DNA from: Acidobacteria bacterium SCN 69-37
GTDB taxonomy: Bacteria; Acidobacteriota; Vicinamibacteria; Vicinamibacterales; SCN-69-37
Reading direction: 5' to 3'
Assembly: GCA_001724025.1 (NCBI GenBank)
Contig: MEDJ01000022.1
Location: 124,001-188,000 of the forward strand
Length of the DNA stretch: 64,000 nucleotides
The position numbers and the translations under genes were made by a program. Position 1 is the stretch's first letter. Every line of letters begins with the position of its first letter. Below the pieces are notes generated by a model. The model was not told the DNA's origin. It saw only the letters and a program-made list of their open reading frames with translations, and searched no databases. Of the stretch, positions 25,652 through 33,604 are shown one piece after another.

Positions 25652-25753
25652 TTAGATGAAGATGATGGCGAGCAGGGCCGCACCAACGAGCAGGATGCCG
25701 GTGACCGGTTCCGCGGTGCTCGAGAAGTCCCAGCCGAATGAATGGATACGCAT
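25652..25753 (-). CDS. 33-residue single-span membrane peptide
   Basis: A short frame ATG 25753 to TAA 25652 encodes MRIHSFGWDFSSTAEPVTGI followed by the hydrophobic run LLVGAALLAIIFI. An unusually good ribosome site, AAAGGAGAG, lies 8 nt before the ATG. One polar N-terminal half and one hydrophobic C-terminal half suggest a small single-span inner-membrane protein like those in stress responses. About 230 bp of non-coding sequence lie upstream. It is too short for most gene callers. No partner can be named. Confidence 0.6.
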   Translation of the reverse strand: MRIHSFGWDFSSTAEPVTGILLVGAALLAIIFI

Positions 25754-25984
25754 GGCCGTCTCTCCTTTCAGGGAGAAGAGACGAGAGTCGGTGCCGGAAA
25801 GTTACGGCGCACGTGTGACATTCCACCGGCCCGCTGATGCCGGGACGCTCGTCGGTCGTCGGTGGTCGCGAGCTTGTATGATCTCCCTGCCTCGTCACGG
25901 CACCGGCGCTCAAGATGAGCCGCGCGCGAGGGACGATCAGAGATCGATGAAACAGATGGACGCAATCACGGGGCTGGCCCCGGC

Positions 25985-27556
25985 ATGACCCCTCTCGACT
26001 ACGACATCGTGATCATCGGCAGCGGTGCAGGCGGGGGCACGATGGCTCACGCCCTGGCCGACACGGGCGCGCGCATCCTGGTCGTGGAACGCGGGGCCGC
26101 CGTCCCGCAGGAGCCGGAGAACTGGAGCCCGCAGGCCGTCTGGAACGATCTGCGCTACCGGACGACGGAGCGGTGGCTCGATGACACGGGCGAGGCGTTC
26201 ATCCCGACCATGCACTACAACGTCGGGGGTAACACGAAGTTCTGGGGCGCGGTGCTCTACCGTCTGCGCCGCGAAGACTTCGGGGCGCTGGAACTGGCCG
26301 ATGGCGTCTCGCCGGCGTGGCCGATCGACTATGAGACGTTGGCGCCCTGGTACGACAAGGCCGAGGCGATGTACCACGTCCACGGCGCGGTGGGCGACGA
26401 TCCGACTGAACCGCCGCGCCGGGCGTTTCCGCACGCCCCGATCCCCCATGCGCCGGGCATGGCCCAGGCGGCGGCCCGGCTGCGCGATCTCGGTCTGCAC
26501 CCGTCGCCACTGCCGCTGGGCCTGATCAACCCGGGCGAACCGGACGGCTGCATCCTCTGCCGGACGTGCAACTCGTTCCCGTGCCGGATCCACAGAAAGA
26601 GCGACGCCGAGGTCTGCGGCGTCCTGCCGGCACGCGCGCACGCCAACGTCACGGTGTGGGAGCGGACCGTGGCCCGACGCCTGGTGACCGACGCGTCGGG
26701 CCGCCGGATCGATCGTGTGGAACTCGATCGGCACGGCGAACTCGTGTCCGTGCGGGCACCGGTGATCATCGTCTCGTGCGGGGCGGTCAATTCCGCCGTG
26801 CTGCTGCTGCGCTCGGCCAACGACAGGCATCCCCGGGGCCTGGCAAACTCATCGGACCTCGTCGGCCGCCACTACATGGCCCATCTCGCGACCATGCTCC
26901 AGGGCGTGTCGTGGCGACGGAACAACGACGAGTTCCAGAAGACGCTGGCGATCAACGACTTCTATCTGCGCCGGCCGGACACGCGGTATCCGCTCGGACA
27001 GATCCAGTCGCAGGGGCGCACCGACGCCCGGATGGCCAAGGGCGTGGGGGATACCTGGCGCTTCAAGGGCCTGCCGATGCGCTACATCCCGCTCTGGGCG
27101 TATGCCGGCTGGGTCTCGCGGGCCAACGACTGGCTCGCGATGACCGAGGATCTGCCGCGTCCGGAGAATCGCGTGACGCTCACGTCCGACGGACAGATCC
27201 GGCTGACCTACGCACCGACGAACGTGACCGCACACGCTGAACTCGTCGACCGGCTGCGCGGCCTGCTGGGCCGGATCGGCTACTGGTCGCCGCGGGTCTT
27301 CGCGCACTCGACAGGCGTCCGCAACACCACGCACCAGTGCGGCACGCTGGTGTTCGGCCACGATCCCCGTTCGTCGGTCCTCGATCCGTTCTGTCGCACA
27401 CACGATGTCGACAACCTCTACGTCGTCGACGCGTCCTTTTTCCCGTCGTCGGGGGCGGTCAACCCCGGCCTGACGGTGGTGGCGCAGGCACTGCGCGTCG
27501 CCGATCACATCAGGACCACGCACCTCGGCCTCGAACCAGGAGATCTCGCATCGTGA
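25985..27556 (+). CDS. GMC-family FAD-dependent oxidoreductase
   Basis: A 523-residue flavoenzyme. YDIVIIGSGAGGGTMAHALA is the FAD-binding GxGxxG near residue 8. MHYNVGGNTKFWGAVLYRLR is the GMC signature region. GCILCRTCNSFPCRIHRKSD is a Cys cluster typical of a cholesterol-oxidase/gluconate-dehydrogenase-like subgroup. The C-terminal GAVNPGLTVVAQALRVADHI with HQCGTLVFGHDPRSSV supplies catalytic His and FAD contacts. GMC enzymes oxidise alcohols or sugars. No Tat signal peptide is present, so it is probably cytoplasmic or needs a partner. The next gene begins within its stop codon (TGATG). Confidence 0.88.
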   Translation: MTPLDYDIVIIGSGAGGGTMAHALADTGARILVVERGAAVPQEPENWSPQAVWNDLRYRTTERWLDDTGEAFIPTMHYNVGGNTKFWGAVLYRLRREDFGALELADGVSPAWPIDYETLAPWYDKAEAMYHVHGAVGDDPTEPPRRAFPHAPIPHAPGMAQAAARLRDLGLHPSPLPLGLINPGEPDGCILCRTCNSFPCRIHRKSDAEVCGVLPARAHANVTVWERTVARRLVTDASGRRIDRVELDRHGELVSVRAPVIIVSCGAVNSAVLLLRSANDRHPRGLANSSDLVGRHYMAHLATMLQGVSWRRNNDEFQKTLAINDFYLRRPDTRYPLGQIQSQGRTDARMAKGVGDTWRFKGLPMRYIPLWAYAGWVSRANDWLAMTEDLPRPENRVTLTSDGQIRLTYAPTNVTAHAELVDRLRGLLGRIGYWSPRVFAHSTGVRNTTHQCGTLVFGHDPRSSVLDPFCRTHDVDNLYVVDASFFPSSGAVNPGLTVVAQALRVADHIRTTHLGLEPGDLAS

Positions 27557-28068
27557 TGAAAGCCCGATCGTTCAGCCACGTGGGCCTCACCGTATCCGAC
27601 TTCAACAAGGCTGTGGCCTTCTACTGGGAGATCTTCGGCTGCCCGCTCGTCGGCGTAGCCGATACGCCACCCGAACGTGTCCGGACGTTCTTCGGCGTCG
27701 ACGCCCCGGCGCCAAGCTGCAAGATCGGCTGGATCCGCGTGCCTGGCGGCGGCGTGCTGGAGATCTTCGCGTTCGAACCCAAGCTGCCAGCCGAGCCAAT
27801 CCCGTGGAGCCGCGTCGGCCTGACGCACTTCTCGTTCAACGTGCGCAACCTCCAGAAGTGGCACGACTACCTGGCCGGCAAGGGCGTCACCATCGTGACG
27901 AAACCCGAGCGATCGCCGCGCGGACACTCGTTCTTCTTCGTGCGCGACTTCGACGGCAACCTGATCGAGCTGATGGATCTCGGCTACATGTACTACGTGC
28001 TCGGCTGGCTCGGTCCGCTCGGTGGCTGGCTGTTCCGGCGCGGGATGTACAAGCAGTATTACGGCTGA
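27556..28068 (+). CDS. VOC-family (glyoxalase/dioxygenase fold) protein
   Basis: A 170-residue single-module VOC protein. ATG 27556 overlaps the GMC stop by one base. SFSHVGLTVSDFNKAVAFYW gives the first metal His, VGLTHFSFNVRNLQKWHDYL the second, and FFVRDFDGNLIELMDLGYMY the terminal Glu. These fit a metal-dependent lyase or isomerase. Tail after residue 150 is hydrophobic (YYVLGWLGPLGGWLFRRGM), unusual for the family. It is probably functionally tied to the GMC oxidoreductase through coupled translation; the substrate is unknown. Confidence 0.82.
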   Translation: MKARSFSHVGLTVSDFNKAVAFYWEIFGCPLVGVADTPPERVRTFFGVDAPAPSCKIGWIRVPGGGVLEIFAFEPKLPAEPIPWSRVGLTHFSFNVRNLQKWHDYLAGKGVTIVTKPERSPRGHSFFFVRDFDGNLIELMDLGYMYYVLGWLGPLGGWLFRRGMYKQYYG

Positions 28069-28173
28069 ACCGGCGGGCGTCGTGTGCCCGTTCCACCCCA
28101 TGACGCAGAATCGGTTCGTGCACCCGCTGGTCACGCCGGGGAATTCCTCGCCGTGTTACGTATCTCCGGTGTC

Positions 28174-30687
28174 ATGACCCTCGCCAGGTGCACGTCGCTG
28201 CTGCTGATGCTGCTGGTCGGTACCGCCACTGCGCTGGCTCAGCCAGCGCCCACCGGCCTGTCGGGCCAGGTGCGCGACGAGTCGGGCGCGCCGATCCCGG
28301 ACGCCGACGTCACGGTGACCGCGTCTGTCGACGGCGCCATCTCGCGCGCAGCGACGGACGCTGACGGGCGGTTTGCGATCCCGGAGCTCGTCCCCGGCCG
28401 CTATGCCGTGATTGTCGAGCGCGCGGGCCTCGTGCCCGCGGTCATCCCGGACCTGGTGATCGACGCTGGCACCACGCGCGCACTCACACTGGTGCTTCGC
28501 GTGCCCGGCATCAGCGAGGTCGTCTCCGTGGGGGCCGATCAGGCGCCACCGGCAGCGGCCCCATCGACGATCGAACTGCCGCCGACGATCGTCCAGAACG
28601 TGGCGGGCGCGGCCGAGAACATCTATCGCGTGCTGCAGACGCTGCCGGGCGTCGGGGCGGTCAACGACTTCGACAGCCGCCTGACCGTACGCGGCGGTGG
28701 TCCCGATCAGAACCTCACGGTGATGGACGGCGTCGAGATCCACAACCCGTATCGCCTGTTCGGCCTGACGAGCGCGTTCAATCCCGAAACCGTCGCCAAC
28801 TTCGAACTCACCACCGGCGGCTTCAGCGCGAAGTACGGTGACCGTCTCTCCTCCATCCTCGTTGTCGAGAATCGTCCCGGTCGCGCGTCTCCGGGACTGG
28901 GCGCCACGGCAGCCATCGGCCTGACGGATGGCAACCTCGTGGCCGAGGGACGCGTGCCCGGCACGAACGACAGTTCGTGGCTCGTCACCGGCCGCCGTAC
29001 CTATTACGACCTCGTGGCCGAGCGCATCGTCGATGCGGATCTGCCCTCGTTTGCCGATCTCCAGGCGCGCCTCGATCTCCAGGTACGGCCGGGCCACCGG
29101 ATCGCCATCTTCGGTCTCAACAGCCGCGAAGGCACCGACGCACGGTTCGAGGATGACGACGACGGTGATGAGTATGTCGACATTCTCACGTCGACACAGA
29201 ACGATCTCGGGGCCGTGTCGTACGCCGCGACGATTGGCAGCCGCGCGTTCAGCCGGACCACGGTGTCGTGGTACCGCAATCGGGAACTCATCGACTTCGC
29301 CGGCGATCTCCGGCCTGGCGCGAGGCGGTCGAACAGCCCCGATACGGACGGCATGCCGCTCGCCGCGATTGTCTTCACGCGGCGGCTGTCGATTCAGGAC
29401 GTGGCGCTGCGTCACGAGTCGGGCATCAACCTCGGGACGTCGCACCTCGTCGAGGCCGGCGTCGAGACGCACAACCTCGACACGACGTGGCGCTGGCGCA
29501 TCGCGGGCGAGCGCAATTTCGACGCATCGAACGGCTCGAGTGGACAAGGTGGCGCCGGCATCCCGTCGCTGCTCGACTCGGCGCAGGCGAGCGTGCGTGT
29601 CGGCGCGTGGGTGACGGACAGGTGGACGATGGCGCCCGGTGTGCGCGTCGAGCCGGGGCTGCGCCTCGACTGGAGTGGCGTGACAGGCGAAACGACGATC
29701 TCGCCGCGACTGGCTGCCGTGATCGACGTGACGTCCCGTACGCGCCTGCGGCTCGCGGGCGGACTGTTCACGCAGAGTCCCGGCTACGAAAAGCTGCTGC
29801 AGTCGGACTATTTCCTCGACCTCACCGACGCCGGGGGCCTCTCCGTGAAGAGCGAGCGCGCGTGGCACGCGCTGACCGCCGTCGAGCGTCGTCTGGCCCG
29901 CGGCGTGACGATCCGGCTCGAGGGGTACTACAAGGATTTCGATCGGCTGGCACTCGGCCGGCTCGAGACGCCCGAGGAGACGGCCGCACGTGTGGCGACA
30001 TACGACTTTCCGGCGTCGCTCGCCTCCGGCATTCCTCGCGCCGCGCAGGTGACCACCGTACCGGCCAACATCGGAACGGGACGGTCGTACGGCGCCGAGA
30101 TCTACGCGGAGAAGCGGGCCACGTCTCCCGACACCCGACTGTCCGGCTGGGCCTCGTATACGCTCGGTCGCGCGGAGACGACGGCGTACGGCCGCGTGTT
30201 TGCCGCGGACTACGACCGTCGGCACGCCCTGAGTGTAGTGTCGTCGTTCCGGTTGAACCGACTGATCGAGGTCGGCGCGACGTTCCGCGCACAGTCGGGA
30301 TTCCCCTATACGCCGGCGATCGGCGTGCGTCCGGCTTCCGTCGAGGATCCGCTCGCCGCGGCCGCCGGCCGCACGCGGCTGATCCCGCTTCGAGACGCAC
30401 GCGGCCAACTCGTCTGGTCGGCCGACTACGGTGATACGTCGAACTTCAATACCGGACGACTGCCGGTCTTCGCGCGGCTCGATATGCGCGTGACGTTCCG
30501 CCCCCGCTGGTCGAGCGACCGCTGGCAGTTGTACGTCGAGGTGATCAATCTCCTCAACCGCGATAACGCTAGCGAGATCAATACGGTGCTCGGCTTCGAC
30601 CCCTCATCCGATCGCCCGGCGATCACCGAGGAGCGCACCGGCCGACTGCCGCTGCTGCCGAGTTTCGGGCTGCGGTATCGATTCTGA
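28174..30687 (+). CDS. TonB-dependent receptor with carboxypeptidase-regulatory-like domain
   Basis: An 837-residue receptor. ATG 28174 starts a signal peptide MTLARCTSLLLMLLVGTATA (cleavage near ALAQP); a GTG at 28153 in the same frame is an alternative. LSGQVRDESGAPIPDADVTV is the regulatory-like domain (residues 30-110). The plug has NIYRVLQTLPGVGAVNDFDS, LTVRGGGPDQNLTVMDGVEI and the HNPYRLFGL motif, followed by the barrel ending LLPSFGLRYRF. The HNPYR-type plug resembles SusC/CirA-like receptors in Acidobacteria. It may form a unit with the GMC-VOC pair 105 bp upstream. Confidence 0.88.
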   Translation: MTLARCTSLLLMLLVGTATALAQPAPTGLSGQVRDESGAPIPDADVTVTASVDGAISRAATDADGRFAIPELVPGRYAVIVERAGLVPAVIPDLVIDAGTTRALTLVLRVPGISEVVSVGADQAPPAAAPSTIELPPTIVQNVAGAAENIYRVLQTLPGVGAVNDFDSRLTVRGGGPDQNLTVMDGVEIHNPYRLFGLTSAFNPETVANFELTTGGFSAKYGDRLSSILVVENRPGRASPGLGATAAIGLTDGNLVAEGRVPGTNDSSWLVTGRRTYYDLVAERIVDADLPSFADLQARLDLQVRPGHRIAIFGLNSREGTDARFEDDDDGDEYVDILTSTQNDLGAVSYAATIGSRAFSRTTVSWYRNRELIDFAGDLRPGARRSNSPDTDGMPLAAIVFTRRLSIQDVALRHESGINLGTSHLVEAGVETHNLDTTWRWRIAGERNFDASNGSSGQGGAGIPSLLDSAQASVRVGAWVTDRWTMAPGVRVEPGLRLDWSGVTGETTISPRLAAVIDVTSRTRLRLAGGLFTQSPGYEKLLQSDYFLDLTDAGGLSVKSERAWHALTAVERRLARGVTIRLEGYYKDFDRLALGRLETPEETAARVATYDFPASLASGIPRAAQVTTVPANIGTGRSYGAEIYAEKRATSPDTRLSGWASYTLGRAETTAYGRVFAADYDRRHALSVVSSFRLNRLIEVGATFRAQSGFPYTPAIGVRPASVEDPLAAAAGRTRLIPLRDARGQLVWSADYGDTSNFNTGRLPVFARLDMRVTFRPRWSSDRWQLYVEVINLLNRDNASEINTVLGFDPSSDRPAITEERTGRLPLLPSFGLRYRF

Positions 30688-30689
30688 GG

Positions 30690-30740
30690 AGGTGGGGAGG
30701 CGGCAGGCGGGAAGGAGGCTGGGAGGCACGGGAGGCGGGT
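30690..30740 (+). repeat. family-2 purine-rich repeat
   Basis: GGTGGGGAGGCGGCAGGCGG, GAAGGAGGCTGGGAGGC and GGAGGCGGG follow each other directly after the TonB receptor stop. A TATAGT box (30749-30754) comes next and may drive the permease remnant at 30802. Confidence 0.5.
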
Positions 30741-30801
30741 ACGCCTGCTATAGTGCGTCGCCATCCCTGATCGATCCGGAAGAAGTCTGCGCATACGTGG
30801 C

Positions 30802-31230
30802 GTGACCTTCCTATCGGGCGTTGCCCGCGACCTCCGCATGGCCGTCCGTCGTCTGCTGGCGGCCCCAGCCTATGCGGTGTTCTCCATCGTGACACTCGCG
30901 CTCGCCATCGGCATCACGACGGCGGTCTATTCGACGGTGCACCACTTCATGCGCGTCGACTACGGGATCGACGATCGCGCGAGTCTCTCCGACATCCGGG
31001 AGAACAGATGGGCACGGCCGTTGTCGTGGCCGGACTTCCGCGACATTGCCGCCGACCAGGAGAGCTTCGCGCAGCTGGCCGCCTGGAGCCGGGTCGTCAC
31101 GAACCTCAGCGCGGACGACACGACGCAGATGGCCTGGGGCGAAATCGTCAGCGGCACCTACTTCGCGGTCCTTGGCGCACAGCCGACGCTGGGTCGCCTG
31201 CTCTCGCCAGCCGACGACGCCGGCCGTCGT
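30802..31230 (+). pseudogene. ADOP/MacB-type ABC permease, N-terminal fragment
   Basis: From GTG 30802 the frame gives FLSGVARDLRMAVRRLLAAP, the hydrophobic helix YAVFSIVTLALAIGITTAVY, and the start of the periplasmic domain (PLSWPDFRDIAADQESFAQL, SGTYFAVLGAQPTLGRLLSP). This is the MacB_PCD start of an Acidobacterial orphan permease that normally runs to about 800 residues. The homology ends near 31230 where PadR-like sequence on the other strand starts, so at least 80 percent of the gene is missing. ADOP genes usually sit beside PadR regulators, matching the remnant next to it. Confidence 0.8.
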
Positions 31231-31392
31231 CAGAAGGCTCGGATGTCACGAGTCCTTTCTGCTCCATCCGCCCGAGCGTGACGTAGATGCCGCCGCGGGT
31301 CAGTCGCCCCTCGGATGCCGCCACCAGTTCCAGCCCGTAGCAGACATCGCGTGCCGAGAGCAGTTCGAGAACTTGCCGCTGTTGGAATGTTC
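31215..31392 (-). pseudogene. PadR-family regulator, internal fragment
   Basis: The minus strand reads RQVLELLSARDVCYGLELVA followed by ASEGRLTRGGIYVTLGRMEQ and KGLVTSEPSDDGR, the winged-helix core of PadR repressors. A stop (TGA) lies four codons before RQVLELL and no start is present; the far end runs into the permease fragment at a small palindrome GACGACGCCGGCCGTCGTC. Both ends are lost. Confidence 0.75.
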
Positions 31393-31399
31393 AAGAATC

Positions 31400-31446
31400 A
31401 TCTACCATGAAAATCGAATCTTAAATGTTCGATTTTCATGGTAGAT
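31400..31446. repeat. 19-bp perfect AT-rich inverted repeat before the DUF4143 ATPase
   Basis: ATCTACCATGAAAATCGAA (31400-31418) and its exact complement (31428-31446) flank a 9-nt loop. The ATPase GTG start follows 8 bp later. In such GC-rich DNA the AT content is exceptional. It may be an autoregulatory operator or a hairpin terminator-attenuator, or a mobile-element end. Confidence 0.7.
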
Positions 31447-31453
31447 TGGCTCC

Positions 31454-32632
31454 GTGGTTTCGCGAACCGATCTGCGCGACGTACTGTTGCAGGCGCTCGA
31501 CCGGGGCCGTGTCGTCGTCGTAGCCGGCCCACGACAATCGGGTAAGACCACGCTGGCCCGGGAACTGGTTGCGAGCGGTTCGCCGAACTATTTCGATCTC
31601 GAGGATCCCGTCAGCCTTGCGCTGCTCGACCAGCCCATGACCGCGCTGGCCGGTCTGCGCGGACTCGTGGTGATCGACGAAGTGCAGCGCCGTCCGGAAC
31701 TGTTTCCCATTCTCCGGGTCCTCGCCGACCGCGATCCGATGCCTGCACGGTTCCTGGTTCTCGGCTCCGCATCGGGTGCCCTGCTTCGTCAGAGCTCGGA
31801 AAGCCTGGCAGGACGCGTCGAACGCATCACGATCTCAGGCTTCACCGTGCAGGAACTCGGCGCCGACGCCATCGATCGCCTCTGGATGCGAGGCGGACTG
31901 CCGCGGTCCTGTCTGGCCGGCTCCGATGAGGACAGCGCGGCCTGGCGGGCCGACTACATCCGCACGCTGCTCGAACAGGACCTTCCGACCTGGGGCGGTC
32001 GCGTCCCGGCCAACGCCCTCCGCCGCTTCTGGACCATGCTCGCGCACTATCACGGCCAGGTCTGGAACGCCGCCGAGCCCGCGCGGGCGCTCGGTGTCAG
32101 CGAGCCCACGGTCCGTCGTCACCTCGATCTGCTGACCGATGCGTTCATGATTCGCCAGCTGCAGCCGTACCATGCCAACATCGGCAAACGGCAGATCAAG
32201 GCGCCAAAGATCTACGTGCGCGACAGTGGACTACTCCATCACCTGCTCGGAATCGAGTCGATGTCCGGTCTGCTCAGGCACCCGAAGCTGGGCGCGTCGT
32301 GGGAGGGCTTCGCCATCGAGCAGGTCCTGGCCAACGAACCGCACCACGACGCGTTCTACTGGGGCACGCACCAGGGAGCGGAGATCGATCTCGTGCTCCA
32401 GCGCGGCAGCCGGCTCTTCGGCGTCGAGTTCAAACGCGCCGACGCGCCACGCCTGACGCCATCGATCCGGCATGCGCTCGACGATCTGAAACTCGATCGC
32501 GTCGTGGTCGTGTACCCCGGCGACCGGTCGTACCGCCTGTCCGATCGCGTGCAGGTCGTGCCGCTGCGCACACTGGCTGACCGGGGCTCGCTGTTCGCCG
32601 AGGACGATCCAGGGGTGGACGCCGAGGGCTGA
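31454..32632 (+). CDS. DUF4143/AAA_14 ATPase
   Basis: A 392-residue ATPase. VVVAGPRQSGKTTLARELVA carries Walker A (GPRQSGKT) near residue 24 and LVVIDEVQRRPELFPILRVL carries Walker B. The C-terminal DUF4143 region has ALGVSEPTVRRHLDLLTDAF, a helix-turn-helix-like part, and EIDLVLQRGSRLFGVEFKRA, which resembles a PD-(D/E)xK nuclease core (D, E-x-K). These proteins are common, often horizontally transferred, and of unknown target. It sits in a scar between a truncated permease/PadR pair and the EcsC gene with an AT-rich palindrome in front. GTG start at 31454; no partner toxin gene adjoins. Confidence 0.88.
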   Translation: MVSRTDLRDVLLQALDRGRVVVVAGPRQSGKTTLARELVASGSPNYFDLEDPVSLALLDQPMTALAGLRGLVVIDEVQRRPELFPILRVLADRDPMPARFLVLGSASGALLRQSSESLAGRVERITISGFTVQELGADAIDRLWMRGGLPRSCLAGSDEDSAAWRADYIRTLLEQDLPTWGGRVPANALRRFWTMLAHYHGQVWNAAEPARALGVSEPTVRRHLDLLTDAFMIRQLQPYHANIGKRQIKAPKIYVRDSGLLHHLLGIESMSGLLRHPKLGASWEGFAIEQVLANEPHHDAFYWGTHQGAEIDLVLQRGSRLFGVEFKRADAPRLTPSIRHALDDLKLDRVVVVYPGDRSYRLSDRVQVVPLRTLADRGSLFAEDDPGVDAEG

Positions 32633-32689
32633 CGGCAGGCGGGCACGTCGTATGCCCGCCCGCGCGATGGCGACGTCGGGACCTGCGGC

Positions 32690-32752
32690 CGTGCCGCCGC
32701 GCCGCCGTGCCGCCGCCCGCCGCCCGCCGCCCGCCGCCCGCCGCCCGCCGCC
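32690..32752 (+). repeat. GC tandem array, 6 x CGCCGCC
   Basis: Six uninterrupted copies of the 7-bp unit CGCCGCC span 32711-32752, preceded by irregular GCCGTGCCGCC units from about 32690. It abuts the TATAGT box of the EcsC gene, so copy-number changes could affect promoter spacing. Confidence 0.85.
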
Positions 32753-32758
32753 TATAGT
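32753..32758 (+). promoter_or_regulatory. -10 box TATAGT before the EcsC-like gene
   Basis: TATAGT starts at the last base of the tandem array and ends 11 nt before ATG 32770, with no SD. Confidence 0.4.
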
Positions 32759-32769
32759 CTGTAATCACC

Positions 32770-33549
32770 ATGTCCTTGTCGGATGTCGATCGCGAGGCGC
32801 TCCGTACGGCCAAGCACCTGCTCGAGACGCCCGGCCTCGGCGCCAGGATTACCGGCATGATCGGGATGCCGATGGAAAAGGCACTCGAACTGCTGCCGGC
32901 GCACTGGACGGACGTCGTGTCGCGCGCGACGCGCAAGTCGCTCGACACGGCCCTGCACCTCGCGCTGACGACGCTCGGCGATCACGAGCGACCACGCGCA
33001 CGCGACGCGCTGCACCGGCTGGCCGTCGCGGCCACGGGTGCAGGCGGTGGCGCCTTCGGTCTGATGGGACTCCCGCTCGAACTGCCCGTGTCCACCACGA
33101 TCATGCTCCGCTCGATTGCCGACATCGCCCGCAGTGAGGGCGAACAGTTGCAGACACCCGAGGCGAAGATGGCGTGCCTGGAAGTCTTCGCGCTCGGCGG
33201 CCGCTCAGCCGCAGACGACGCCAGCGAGTCGGCGTATTTCCTGGTGCGCGCGGCCCTCGCAAAGTCGATCACCGATGCGGCGGCGTTCGTGGCTCAGCGT
33301 GGGCTTGCCGAACAGGGCGCTCCGGCCCTGCTCCGCCTGGTGGCGCAGATTGCATCGCGTTTCGGTGCGACGGTGTCCCAGAAACTCGCGGCGCAGGCGG
33401 TCCCCGTCGTCGGTGCGGCGGGCGGCGCCGTCATCAACGTCATGTTCATCGATCACTTCCAGGACATGGCACGCGGACACTTCACCGTGCGACGACTCGA
33501 ACGGCTGTACTCGCCTGAACTGATCAGGGCCGAATACGACAAGCTCTGA
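32770..33549 (+). CDS. EcsC-family protein
   Basis: A 259-residue protein like EcsC of Bacillus, whose exact role is unclear. The N-terminal amphipathic helix (LRTAKHLLETPGLGARITGM) is followed by glycine-rich hydrophobic GAGGGAFGLMGLPLELPVST, the family hallmark; SIADIARSEGEQLQTPEAKM with CLEVFALGG; and KLAAQAVPVVGAAGGAVINV with MFIDHFQDMARGHFTVRRLE. It probably associates with membranes. The preceding GC tandem array and TATAGT box make its promoter unusual. No EcsAB transporter is near. Confidence 0.85.
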   Translation: MSLSDVDREALRTAKHLLETPGLGARITGMIGMPMEKALELLPAHWTDVVSRATRKSLDTALHLALTTLGDHERPRARDALHRLAVAATGAGGGAFGLMGLPLELPVSTTIMLRSIADIARSEGEQLQTPEAKMACLEVFALGGRSAADDASESAYFLVRAALAKSITDAAAFVAQRGLAEQGAPALLRLVAQIASRFGATVSQKLAAQAVPVVGAAGGAVINVMFIDHFQDMARGHFTVRRLERLYSPELIRAEYDKL

Positions 33550-33604
33550 CGAGAAGGCGACTGGGTCACACGGCCACGAGGCTACGAGGTGACAGGCTGC
33601 CAGA

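Noticed and set aside
28156-30408. Long minus-strand frame opposite the TonB receptor at 28174
   Set aside because: Composition is Arg/Asp/Val-rich without motifs; third-position GC bias supports only the plus-strand gene.
31400-32632. Complete insertion sequence carrying the DUF4143 ATPase
   Set aside because: No matching inverted repeat at the far end, no target duplication and no transposase; the palindrome alone does not define an element.
32690-32752. CRISPR-like repeat
   Set aside because: The 7-bp units are contiguous with no spacers; it is a simple tandem array.
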